This document shows, one piece after another, positions 13,681 to 20,513 of a stretch of DNA of 24,530 nucleotides. The notes below the pieces were generated by a model that had not been told where the DNA came from, searched no databases, and saw only the letters and a program-made list of their open reading frames with translations. How positions within the stretch are numbered: the first letter of the stretch is position 1; each line of letters opens with the position of its first letter. The stretch comes from Benthortus sp964440495. Its GTDB lineage: Archaea; Thermoproteota; Nitrososphaeria_A; Caldarchaeales; Wolframiiraptoraceae. The translations under genes and the position numbers were made by a program. The DNA lies in NCBI GenBank assembly GCA_964440495.1, contig CAYTSD010000017.1, positions 1 to 24,530 of the forward strand, in the 5' to 3' direction.

Positions 13681-15288
13681 ATGCTGAAGGCAGACGTAGA
13701 TGAGAGATTCAGAGAAGCATGTAGGAGAATAGGTAGGATAATCGCCGAAGAAAACCTTAGAGAAGCTGAGAGAATCGAGAAGCTTAAGCTCGTAATTGCG
13801 AAAACCTATGGCTTGAACAGAGTACCGTCAAACCTTGAAGTCTTGGAGAGTCTCCCCGCAGAGCTGAGGAAGAGGGTTTCAGGGATACTTGTCAAGAAGC
13901 CTGTCAAGACTATCTCAGGGGTCTCCATAATCACGGTGATGACGCCTATCTTCGAGTGCCCTCACGGAAGATGCGCCTACTGCCCCGGAGGGAGGCCGGC
14001 GAAGTCCCCCAGAAGCTATACAGGTGAGGAAGAGTCCGTTAAGCTGGCTGAAAAAGTCGGCTACAATCCATATCTGCAGGTGAAGAGCCAGCTTTCAAAG
14101 CTTGAGAGGATGGGGCACAGGGTTGACAAGGTTGAGCTGATATTCATAGGAGGAACATTCAACGCCATGCCCCAGGGGATGCAGAGATGGTTTGTTAAGA
14201 GATGCTTAGACGCCTTGAACGGCGTTGACTCAGATAGTCTAGCGGATGCCTTGGCTAAGGCTGAGGAGAAGCCTCTTCACAGGGTTTCAGGGATAACTGT
14301 TGAGACTAGGCCTGACTGGGTTAAGCCTCCTCAAGCGAACAGGCTTCTCGAGATGGGTGTAACGAGGGTTGAGATAGGTGTCCAGGCTCCAGACGACGAG
14401 ATATACAAGCTGATAAGTAGAGGCCACAGCGTTGAGGACGTGGTTGAGGCCACGAGAACCCTGAAAGACCTTGCCTTCAAAGTCGGATACCACCTCATGC
14501 CGAATCTCCCAGGCTCAAGCATCGAGAAAGACCTAGAGATGTATAGGATGCTCTGGGAGGACAGCCGATTCAGACCCGACATGCTGAAGATTTATCCAAC
14601 CCTCGTTCTACCTGGAACTCTCCTCTACCAGTGGTGGAGACAGGGGCTCTACAAGTCCTACACCGATGAGCAGCTCATCAAGCTCCTAGCCGAATGGTTC
14701 CTCATGACACCCCCCTATGTCAGAATCCAGAGAGTTCAACGCGAGATACCCCTACATCTAGCATCCTCAGGCAACAAGGTGGCGAATCTAAGGGATGCTG
14801 TTGAGAAATACTTGAGGGAGAGAGGGTTGAGGTGTAGATGTATTAGGTGTAGGGAGGCTGGGCATAGGCTTCTAAAGGACGGTGTAAGAGCCGAGGAGGA
14901 GAACATAAGGTTGAAGACCCTACGCTATGAGGCGTCAGGCGGAGAAGAATACTTCATCTCCTATGAAGACTATGTGAACGACGTGCTTATAGGGTTCATA
15001 AGGCTTAGGAATCCCTCACAGGTTCTCAGAGAAGAACTGAGGGGAGCAGCCCTAGTCAGAGAACTCCACGTATATGGGAGGATGACACCCGTCGGCTCCC
15101 AGAGAATAGATGAAAGCTGGCAGCATCGCAGCTACGGCTCAAAGCTACTGGCCGAGGCTGAGCGAATAGCCGTTGAAGAACTCGACGCTAGGAAGATTGT
15201 GGTTATAAGCGGCGTAGGTGTTAGAAGATACTATTATAGGCATGGATATAGGTTGGATGGCCCATACGTGTCTAAGAGGCTTAGGTAA
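13681..15288 (+). CDS. elp3: Elp3: tRNA wobble-uridine carboxymethylation enzyme (radical SAM + GNAT)
   Basis: Archaeal stand-alone Elp3 modifies U34 of certain tRNAs to the cm5U type using acetyl-CoA and S-adenosylmethionine. 535 residues, normal length. Helical tRNA-binding N-terminus (1-75); radical SAM domain with CPHGRCAYCPGG (C93, C98, C101), RSYTGEEES (111-119), LIFIGGTFNAMPQGMQ (153-168), ETRPDW (208-213), GVTRVEIGVQ (226-235); zinc segment RCRCIRCREAGH (384-395); then GNAT domain (about 422-533) with ALVRELHVYG (457-466), the acetyl-CoA loop QHRSYGSKLL (481-490) and GVRRYYYRHGYRLDGPYV (513-530). It starts 33 nt after fixB, after an AGAGAAG purine stretch, and ends 8 nt before a glycosyltransferase gene. 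Confidence 0.96.
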   Translation: MLKADVDERFREACRRIGRIIAEENLREAERIEKLKLVIAKTYGLNRVPSNLEVLESLPAELRKRVSGILVKKPVKTISGVSIITVMTPIFECPHGRCAYCPGGRPAKSPRSYTGEEESVKLAEKVGYNPYLQVKSQLSKLERMGHRVDKVELIFIGGTFNAMPQGMQRWFVKRCLDALNGVDSDSLADALAKAEEKPLHRVSGITVETRPDWVKPPQANRLLEMGVTRVEIGVQAPDDEIYKLISRGHSVEDVVEATRTLKDLAFKVGYHLMPNLPGSSIEKDLEMYRMLWEDSRFRPDMLKIYPTLVLPGTLLYQWWRQGLYKSYTDEQLIKLLAEWFLMTPPYVRIQRVQREIPLHLASSGNKVANLRDAVEKYLRERGLRCRCIRCREAGHRLLKDGVRAEEENIRLKTLRYEASGGEEYFISYEDYVNDVLIGFIRLRNPSQVLREELRGAALVRELHVYGRMTPVGSQRIDESWQHRSYGSKLLAEAERIAVEELDARKIVVISGVGVRRYYYRHGYRLDGPYVSKRLR

Positions 15289-15296
15289 GGGGATAA

Positions 15297-16388
15297 GTGT
15301 TGAGGCCTGTGAGGAAAACGCTTCTAGCCGCCGTCCTCGCAACCTTCATAATCTCCTACATCCTCCACCACCCCGAAATCCATGGGAGAATATACTCGGA
15401 CATCGTAGCCTTCTGGACCAGGCCGCTAGTCTACAATAACCGAATACCCTATATAGAGACATCTTTCGAGTATCCGCCTATAGCAGGTCTCGTAACCTAT
15501 CTCTCGGCAACGATTGGAAGAAACGTATCCCTATACTATACAGTATTCTCAATCTTCCTACTCATAGGCTACCTCGTAACGGTGTTGGCGGCGGACGAAA
15601 TCGCTCAAAGCAGAGATATCAAAGAACATGTCTCGATAATGTTTCTGGCCTTAGCGCCTTCACTATACTTCTACCTCGTCTACAACTTCGACATAATGTT
15701 TACAGCGTTTTTGATGTTGAGTTTCCTCTACCTTGAACGTGATAGAAGCAGCTTGTCGGCAGTTTTCTTCGGTCTCACGGCTCTCACGAAGCTCATGAAC
15801 CTCATCCTTCTCCCAATCTTCCTAATGTTCATCAAGGGATGGAGGAAGAGGATATACTATATTCTCACCTCCTTAGGAGTATTCGCAGTCGTTAATCTCG
15901 CCCTGTTTGCGGTGAATCCGGAGGTCATGGCTGAAACCTATCTCCATCACGTTAGGTGGGGGTTGGAGAACGCTTGGTTTATAGTGTTCTTCCCTTCCGA
16001 GGACTCCTGGGATACTGCCAAGCTTTTCAGCATGTTTCTAGTGGGTTATGGATTGATGAAGGTTTATCTCTCAAGGTTCGGAGACCTTTATGAGAGAAGC
16101 TTCATGGCCTTCTCAGCATTTCTCCTCGGCACATACGTATTCACCCCCCAGATGGTTCTCTGGCTTCTACCCTTCCTAGCAATTATCGGAAGATTCTCCC
16201 CAGCTTTCTTCATAATGGAGCTAGCCAACGTTGGAATAATCTTAACGTGGTTTACTTCACCTGAGCCTCAGAAGTTCGGCTCAATCCCACAATATCTGGC
16301 GATACTGAGGGCGGCGGCGCTCTTCTATCTCTTGATTGAGGTTTATGTGGAGGCTAGAAGGCGGGGATGGAGCCGTGAAGAGGATTAG
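15297..16388 (+). CDS. GT-C membrane glycosyltransferase (GT87/PIM mannosyltransferase-like)
   Basis: Polytopic enzyme that moves a sugar from a polyprenyl-phosphate donor on the outer face of the membrane. 363 residues from GTG 15297; TTG at the next codon is possible. First membrane segment about 8-24, then an outer loop with the GT-C acidic residue (IYSDIVAFW, D35) and TSFEYPPIAGL (55-65), the FEYPP pattern typical of DUF2029/GT87 enzymes. Seven or more further hydrophobic helices follow, with FDIMFTAFLMLSFL and KLMNLILLPIFLMF blocks, ending in a basic/acidic cytoplasmic tail. A GGGGAT sequence a few nt upstream may serve as ribosome site. It overlaps the following GT39-type gene, so the two probably act on the same glycan or glycoprotein pathway. 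Acceptor unknown. Confidence 0.78.
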   Translation: MLRPVRKTLLAAVLATFIISYILHHPEIHGRIYSDIVAFWTRPLVYNNRIPYIETSFEYPPIAGLVTYLSATIGRNVSLYYTVFSIFLLIGYLVTVLAADEIAQSRDIKEHVSIMFLALAPSLYFYLVYNFDIMFTAFLMLSFLYLERDRSSLSAVFFGLTALTKLMNLILLPIFLMFIKGWRKRIYYILTSLGVFAVVNLALFAVNPEVMAETYLHHVRWGLENAWFIVFFPSEDSWDTAKLFSMFLVGYGLMKVYLSRFGDLYERSFMAFSAFLLGTYVFTPQMVLWLLPFLAIIGRFSPAFFIMELANVGIILTWFTSPEPQKFGSIPQYLAILRAAALFYLLIEVYVEARRRGWSREED

Positions 16389-17667
16389 GGTTCCAGACCT
16401 CCTCAAGAACCCTCACCTATGGCTAATAATTCTAACCATCGTTATTTTAGCCCTAAAGCTTGCGATAATCACTGTGCCTTGGCCTGAGCTTCAGCCCTCG
16501 GATTGTATCAATCCTCCGCTCAAGACAGAATGTGCATTAATCTTTGACGAGGCGCATTACATTCCAGCTGTTAGGAAGATTATGATGGGTCAGCCTGCGA
16601 ATAATGAGCATCCACCGCTCTCGAAGGCGCTGATGATTCTTGGAATAATTGTTTTCGGCGACAACCCCATCGGATGGAGATTCTTCATATCTCTATGCGG
16701 CGCCGCATCAATCTATATTTTGGGTAGACTTGCTGTGAAGCTTACTGGAAGCTGGAGAACCGGTCTCTTAGCCGCGGCGCTCTTCGCCTTCGACATCTCA
16801 TCCTTTAACCTAAGCTCTATCGCTATGCTCGATGCCCCTGCCCTCGCCTTCAGCCTTCTCGCAGCCCTCCTATTTCTCCAAGAACGCTACGTGTTCTCTG
16901 GATTATCTATGGGTTTAGCGCTTCTATGTAAGACCTCAAGCCTATTCATACTCCTCGCCCTACTGGTTTACAACCTTCTCGAGCAGACGCATAGGTATGA
17001 CAGCTTAGCGGAGGCTTTTAGGAGATGGCTGTCGGTGACGGAGAAACTTGTCTTCATATCGCTTGCCGTCCTCCTAATTGGTCTCGCAGCATATGATTAC
17101 GGCGTAGGTGCTTATGCCACACCCTTCGAGCATCTCGACTATATTTTGAATTATCATTCTTCTCTGACGTTTAAGGAGGGTGACAATGTTTACATGCCTC
17201 TAAGCTGGAGCAACCCTATCAAACCTTACCCTAGGATGCCTTACTTCGTTGTCACGGTCACGGTTGATGGGAAAGAATATCATCCAGTCGCATATTATGG
17301 TATGCAGACTCCTCTCTGGTGGATGACTTGGCTTGTCGTCGCGATGGTTTCCTATATGGCCTATGAGTCTCTTAGGAGGAGGAGATTTCCAAGCATTGAG
17401 ACCTTCGTCCTCACATGGATTGCTCTAACCTATTTCATCTACTTCCCCTTGGCCCATATAGTTCATAGATGGGTTTACCCCTTCTACTTTTACTCAACAC
17501 TCCCCATAATCGCGGCATCGCTGCCCTACATTCTTGAAGGTGACAGGTTCTCGGAGCTTATGACATATGTTTTACTGGTGGTTCAGATTGCGTGGTTTAT
17601 TGTCTGGTTTCCTGTTAAGCCTCAGTGGCTCATAGACTTTCTTCTCGCTCTCGGTGCCCCCGCCTAA
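16375..17667 (+). CDS. GT39-type protein O-mannosyltransferase-like GT-C enzyme
   Basis: Resembles dolichyl-phosphate-mannose protein mannosyltransferases (PMT, GT39). 430 residues from GTG 16375, which follows GGATGGAG and overlaps the upstream gene by 14 nt. The frame reaches back to ATG 16336, but those codons lie deep in the upstream gene. Motifs: first membrane helix about 14-33, then the outer loop with ALIFDEAHYIPAVRKI (54-69; D58 E59, the GT39 catalytic DE pair) and NNEHPPLSKALM (76-87). About ten further hydrophobic segments follow, with an outer-loop stretch around MPLSWSNPIKPYPRMPYFV and a late HIVHRWVYPFYFYS. Adjacent Thr-rich and sequon-rich membrane proteins (18400, 18768) are possible acceptors. 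Whether it mannosylates protein or lipid is not known. Confidence 0.82.
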   Translation: MKRIRVPDLLKNPHLWLIILTIVILALKLAIITVPWPELQPSDCINPPLKTECALIFDEAHYIPAVRKIMMGQPANNEHPPLSKALMILGIIVFGDNPIGWRFFISLCGAASIYILGRLAVKLTGSWRTGLLAAALFAFDISSFNLSSIAMLDAPALAFSLLAALLFLQERYVFSGLSMGLALLCKTSSLFILLALLVYNLLEQTHRYDSLAEAFRRWLSVTEKLVFISLAVLLIGLAAYDYGVGAYATPFEHLDYILNYHSSLTFKEGDNVYMPLSWSNPIKPYPRMPYFVVTVTVDGKEYHPVAYYGMQTPLWWMTWLVVAMVSYMAYESLRRRRFPSIETFVLTWIALTYFIYFPLAHIVHRWVYPFYFYSTLPIIAASLPYILEGDRFSELMTYVLLVVQIAWFIVWFPVKPQWLIDFLLALGAPA

Positions 17668-17863
17668 TAGGAGCTGTAGCCATAACGTATCCAAGCCAAG
17701 CCGCTATGAAGCATGCCGCTAGAACTACTGCGAGGACTGGGAGCTTTACTGCGAGTTCAGGGTCTATTGGGAGGTAGCCGAAGAACCAGAGAATATAGAA
17801 GACTGCGAAGAATAGTGAGACTGATGTTAGGAGGGTTCCGAGAAGCTTCGTGAGGATGCTCAT
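17630..17863 (-). CDS. Small two-helix membrane protein, unknown function
   Basis: 77 residues; not recognised. Two hydrophobic segments (about 5-29, LLGTLLTSVSLFFAVFYILW; about 40-63, LPVLAVVLAACFIAAWLGYV) joined by a short loop with PIDPEL, followed by a basic, charged C-terminus (APIRRGHREREESL), which by the positive-inside rule would be cytoplasmic. Start ATG 17863 lies about 35 nt from a TATA-like core shared with the divergent regulator gene. The 3' end overlaps the convergent GT39 gene by 38 nt. Real by promoter position, composition and hydrophobic pattern, but without homology support from memory. Confidence 0.6.
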   Translation of the reverse strand: MSILTKLLGTLLTSVSLFFAVFYILWFFGYLPIDPELAVKLPVLAVVLAACFIAAWLGYVMATAPIRRGHREREESL

Positions 17864-17892
17864 AGGCTCTCCTCATCCAGAGCCGAAACATA

Positions 17893-17903
17893 ACTTATTT
17901 AGG
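17893..17903. promoter_or_regulatory. Shared bidirectional TATA core
   Basis: CTTATTTAG (17894-17902) reads CTAAATAAG on the minus strand, TATA-like both ways. It is centred about 29 nt before ATG 17927 (plus) and about 35 nt before ATG 17863 (minus). Confidence 0.5.
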
Positions 17904-17926
17904 ATTATGAGGGAGGGTTTGAGCGG

Positions 17927-18352
17927 ATGAGCAGCGAAGAGGGGCTCTACGCTCTCCGGGGGAAGACCCTTCAAGTCTATGTGTATCTTCTTAGGAGAGG
18001 GGGGCCTGTTGGAGTTAGGGAGCTTCAGAGAGCCCTCAGGTTCTCAAGTCCAAGCGTCGCCCACCATCACCTAGAGAAGCTTAAAGATATGGGGATTGTG
18101 GCTAGGGATGAGTCTGGACGCTACAGAGCTTCCGAGAAGGTTGATGTAGGGATACTGAGAATGTTCATACTCTTGGGTGGAAGACTTGTCCCAAGACTCC
18201 TATTCTATGCCGTCTTCTTCACAACCCTCCTAACACTATACCTCCTCCAAAACCTCGGAAACCTAAACCCATATGCCTTAACCTTCGCAGCGGTGGGGGC
18301 AGCGGCCTTCTGGATAGAGACTCTGAGACTCTGGATTCATAAAACATGGTAA
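17927..18352 (+). CDS. Membrane-anchored winged-helix regulator
   Basis: 141 residues. Residues about 8-70 form a winged helix-turn-helix: LRGKTLQVYVYLLRRGG (first helix), VGVRELQRALRF (helix 2), SSPSVAHHHLEKLKDMGIVA (recognition helix and start of wing) and ESGRYRAS (wing). This pattern is that of ArsR/MarR-like archaeal regulators. The C-terminal half has two hydrophobic helices (about 88-108 and 116-133), which would place the DNA-binding domain on the cytoplasmic face. It probably senses a membrane or envelope signal directly; no ligand domain is seen. Expected targets are its own promoter and the neighbouring membrane genes. ATG 17927 follows the TATA core with a near-leaderless spacing. 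Confidence 0.8.
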   Translation: MSSEEGLYALRGKTLQVYVYLLRRGGPVGVRELQRALRFSSPSVAHHHLEKLKDMGIVARDESGRYRASEKVDVGILRMFILLGGRLVPRLLFYAVFFTTLLTLYLLQNLGNLNPYALTFAAVGAAAFWIETLRLWIHKTW

Positions 18353-18369
18353 CCTGTTCTGAAGAGTAG

Positions 18370-18378
18370 ACTTATCTT
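18370..18378 (+). promoter_or_regulatory. Possible promoter of Thr/Ala-rich membrane protein gene
   Basis: ACTTATCTT is centred about 26 nt before GTG 18400, the spacing of a leaderless start, so this gene could be transcribed apart from the regulator upstream. An AGGTGAT sequence (18388-18394) a few nt before the GTG could also serve as a ribosome site. Confidence 0.35.
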
Positions 18379-18399
18379 TACAGCCTCAGGTGATTAGAT

Positions 18400-18744
18400 G
18401 TGCGTGGAATAGCTTTAAGGATTGCAGCGGCAGTCCTCCTCGCAGTCCTAGTATACTCTATCCCGAGTCTACTCATAGTCCATGAAGCCCCCCGAGTTAA
18501 GGCAGCTTACACGCCTACAACCACGGCTGCGAAGCCTAAGGTAGCTGTGGAGGGCGCTACGGAGACATTAGCCCCTGCGGCTACGGTGTCTGAGACGACC
18601 CTGGGGAGGGGAGGCGGGGAGGCTGCAACCTATAGCGTGGAGAGGGCTGAAGCTGGAGTAGGCGGACTCCTCTTCAACATACCTATCGCAGCTGTCTTGG
18701 CTTTCGCCGCGGCCTTCACGGCTTCACGTCTCCGACAAAGATAA
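18400..18744 (+). CDS. Thr/Ala-rich protein with N- and C-terminal membrane segments
   Basis: 114 residues from GTG 18400; not recognised. N-terminal hydrophobic helix (about 5-27, ALRIAAAVLLAVLVYSIPSLLI), a low-complexity Thr/Ala/Glu stretch (about 36-80, e.g. AAYTPTTTAAKP, ATETLAPAATVSETT), then a second hydrophobic helix (about 91-108) followed by RLRQR. The layout is that of a surface stalk held at both ends, or of a signal peptide plus C-terminal anchor with a basic stop. Thr/Ala-rich linkers in archaeal surface proteins are often O-glycosylated, and a GT39-type enzyme lies 0.7 kb upstream. No PGF-type sorting motif is seen. ATG 18398 is in another frame and stops at once. Confidence 0.6.
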   Translation: MRGIALRIAAAVLLAVLVYSIPSLLIVHEAPRVKAAYTPTTTAAKPKVAVEGATETLAPAATVSETTLGRGGGEAATYSVERAEAGVGGLLFNIPIAAVLAFAAAFTASRLRQR

Positions 18745-18767
18745 GAGGAGGGATTTTTCTAGTATTC

Positions 18768-19715
18768 TTGAGAGCCGTGATAGAGTTTCTAACCCCTGGG
18801 AGGTTCGCTGACACCCTCTTAAAAGCTGAGAGAATCTGGCCACGTCTCCTCCGCGGAATAGCTATACTCGCCGCCGCAACTCTGGCCCTAATCTACTCCT
18901 CCTACTACGTGCTCCACGACAAAATCGACGTTAAGTATGCTTTATCAGGATTCGAGAACCTTCCAGCCCCAATTCCATCCTTCGAAGAGATAACGGCATC
19001 CAGGATAATCCATATCTCGGTAGCTTTAGCGGTGATCTTCATAGGGCTAAGAGTGCTTGTATATTTTACTGGAAAGGAGGGGAGAAACCAAGCTCTCCTA
19101 ACACTTATCCTACACTCCTTCCTAATACTCTTAGCACTAACACTTGTAGGGCTACCGATAATCGCTCAGGCGCCGAAGGTCCCATTTCTAGTAGTTGACG
19201 TAACATTCATGAACGCGACCATGCATGACGCGTCAATCACTGGACTCTCTGAACAGGGGAGAGTAAGCCTAGCATCAAACACCATAAATGCCAGATATCT
19301 CAAGATATACAAGGGGTTCCAGAACAACTATACTAGGCCTAACTGGCGGGTCATGCAGAGCTTTGAGGAGGTTGATAAGGTCTTAAAGAATACTGTAACT
19401 GTGATAAATATGTCGGAGGTTAAGTGGGTGAGTGAGGATGGAGAGCATACTCTCCCCGTGCTCAACGCTGTTAAAGGGAATTGGAGCGAAATCACCTATG
19501 AGGATGTCCTCTCAAGAGGCTTCGTTAGATACGATGCCGGAGAGGTAACCTTAGCTGAGAGAGTATTCTCCATGCTCCCAATATTCACATGGGCTCTCGT
19601 AACGTTCTATAATGTGGTGGGGTTTAAGAAGCTTTATGAAGCCTCGGCGAAAGTAGCTGCCATAGCGTGGATACTGATATTCTTCATACTCTTCGTGGCT
19701 GGTATAACTCAGTAG
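18768..19715 (+). CDS. Polytopic membrane protein with sequon-rich outer domain, unknown function
   Basis: 315 residues from TTG 18768 (GTG 18777 is an alternative). Amphipathic N-terminus FLTPGRFADTLLKAERIWPRLL followed by hydrophobic segments at about 29-49, 80-100 and 110-133, a hydrophilic domain of about 130 residues (135-265), and two final helices (about 268-286, 295-313). The hydrophilic domain has four N-glycosylation sequons (N149-A-T, N187-Y-T, N214-M-S, N238-W-S) and none are found elsewhere in the protein, so this domain is probably outside and glycosylated. The front part resembles Yip1-type membrane domains in pattern only. Probably one unit with the two preceding genes (23-nt gap). 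Confidence 0.65.
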   Translation: MRAVIEFLTPGRFADTLLKAERIWPRLLRGIAILAAATLALIYSSYYVLHDKIDVKYALSGFENLPAPIPSFEEITASRIIHISVALAVIFIGLRVLVYFTGKEGRNQALLTLILHSFLILLALTLVGLPIIAQAPKVPFLVVDVTFMNATMHDASITGLSEQGRVSLASNTINARYLKIYKGFQNNYTRPNWRVMQSFEEVDKVLKNTVTVINMSEVKWVSEDGEHTLPVLNAVKGNWSEITYEDVLSRGFVRYDAGEVTLAERVFSMLPIFTWALVTFYNVVGFKKLYEASAKVAAIAWILIFFILFVAGITQ

Positions 19716-19717
19716 CC

Positions 19718-20428
19718 CTAAACCTTTCGACCTCCCTGTGAAATCTCTCCACGGGCTATCCTAGTGCTTGAAACAGGTTTCCCGTCCTCGGCCACGACGA
19801 GGGGAGAAACAGTTATCTCAAGAGGCTTCATACCCTTCTTAACCCTAATATCATTAATCTCAATCGCCCTGAAATAGGTGAAGGGGCTTGTTACAAGAGC
19901 CTCTATCGAGGGGTCCTCAACGGTGGGGCCATAGGGGTCGTCTATCTTCTTAACCTCGCATCTCTCAATCCATCCATATTTTTCTAGAACCTTCCTCAAT
20001 CCCTTAACCCTTTCATCGAACCTCTTAACTGGATGTTTCTTTCCAAGCTTCTTAACAAATTCGTCTGAGGTTACCCCTATTAGGACTTTTCTCCCTACGC
20101 GTAGGGCTGTTAGGAGAAGCATTAGATGGCCGTGGTGAACCTCGTTGAATGTTCCTCCAGCTGCTACATAGCTGTATTTTGGCTTTGGGAGAGGTCTCCG
20201 AAGCTCTTCCTCAACTTCTCTCCAACTCTTCCTGAGCTCGCTTAGGAGAACCATGGCTTCGCCGAGGGTTATTCCAAGTAATGCGGCCAGCTCCTCTGCA
20301 CTAATGTCAGGTTTCTCTGGGAGAACTCTGTCTCTGACATACGCCTTATGCTCGGCGTATAGAGGCAGGCTTTTAACCACTTCGACGAGAATAGGCCACA
20401 GCGGGCTCCCCCTATACTTTACCTCCAT
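19718..20428 (-). CDS. coaD: Phosphopantetheine adenylyltransferase with N-terminal HTH-like extension
   Basis: Archaeal-type PPAT: joins AMP from ATP to 4'-phosphopantetheine, giving dephospho-CoA. 236 residues. The nucleotidyltransferase domain starts at about 84: YVAAGGTFNEVHHGHLMLLL (87-106, HHGH 98-101), VLIGVTSDEFVKKLGKKHPVKRFDERV in two parts (115-141), and SSTRIARGEI (220-229), the archaeal counterpart of the ISSTxxR end. The first 82 residues are an extra helical domain, including SAEELAALLGITLGEAMVLLSELRK (about 43-67), which has the spacing of a helix-turn-helix. ATG 20428 is preferred: an AATTTTTTA box is centred about 28 nt upstream. A 16-bp perfect palindrome lies between this box and the start. 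The extension may be a lineage-typical feature. Confidence 0.9.
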   Translation of the reverse strand: MEVKYRGSPLWPILVEVVKSLPLYAEHKAYVRDRVLPEKPDISAEELAALLGITLGEAMVLLSELRKSWREVEEELRRPLPKPKYSYVAAGGTFNEVHHGHLMLLLTALRVGRKVLIGVTSDEFVKKLGKKHPVKRFDERVKGLRKVLEKYGWIERCEVKKIDDPYGPTVEDPSIEALVTSPFTYFRAIEINDIRVKKGMKPLEITVSPLVVAEDGKPVSSTRIARGEISQGGRKV

Positions 20429-20436
20429 CGACTTAC

Positions 20437-20452
20437 ACCGCTGGTTAGCGGT
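20437..20452. promoter_or_regulatory. Perfect 16-bp palindrome in coaD promoter (candidate operator)
   Basis: ACCGCT, GGTT, AGCGGT: two perfect 6-bp arms around a 4-bp centre. It starts 9 bp upstream of the coaD ATG and ends just before the A/T-rich TATA-like box (about 20453-20460), so a bound protein would block transcription initiation. If transcription starts further upstream it could instead be a small hairpin in the leader. I saw no second copy elsewhere in the window. Confidence 0.5.
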
Positions 20453-20513
20453 AAAAAATTGGTTTACGACCTATTAGAACTTCGCTAGAGGAAGAGGTGG
20501 GTGAATCCTCTCG

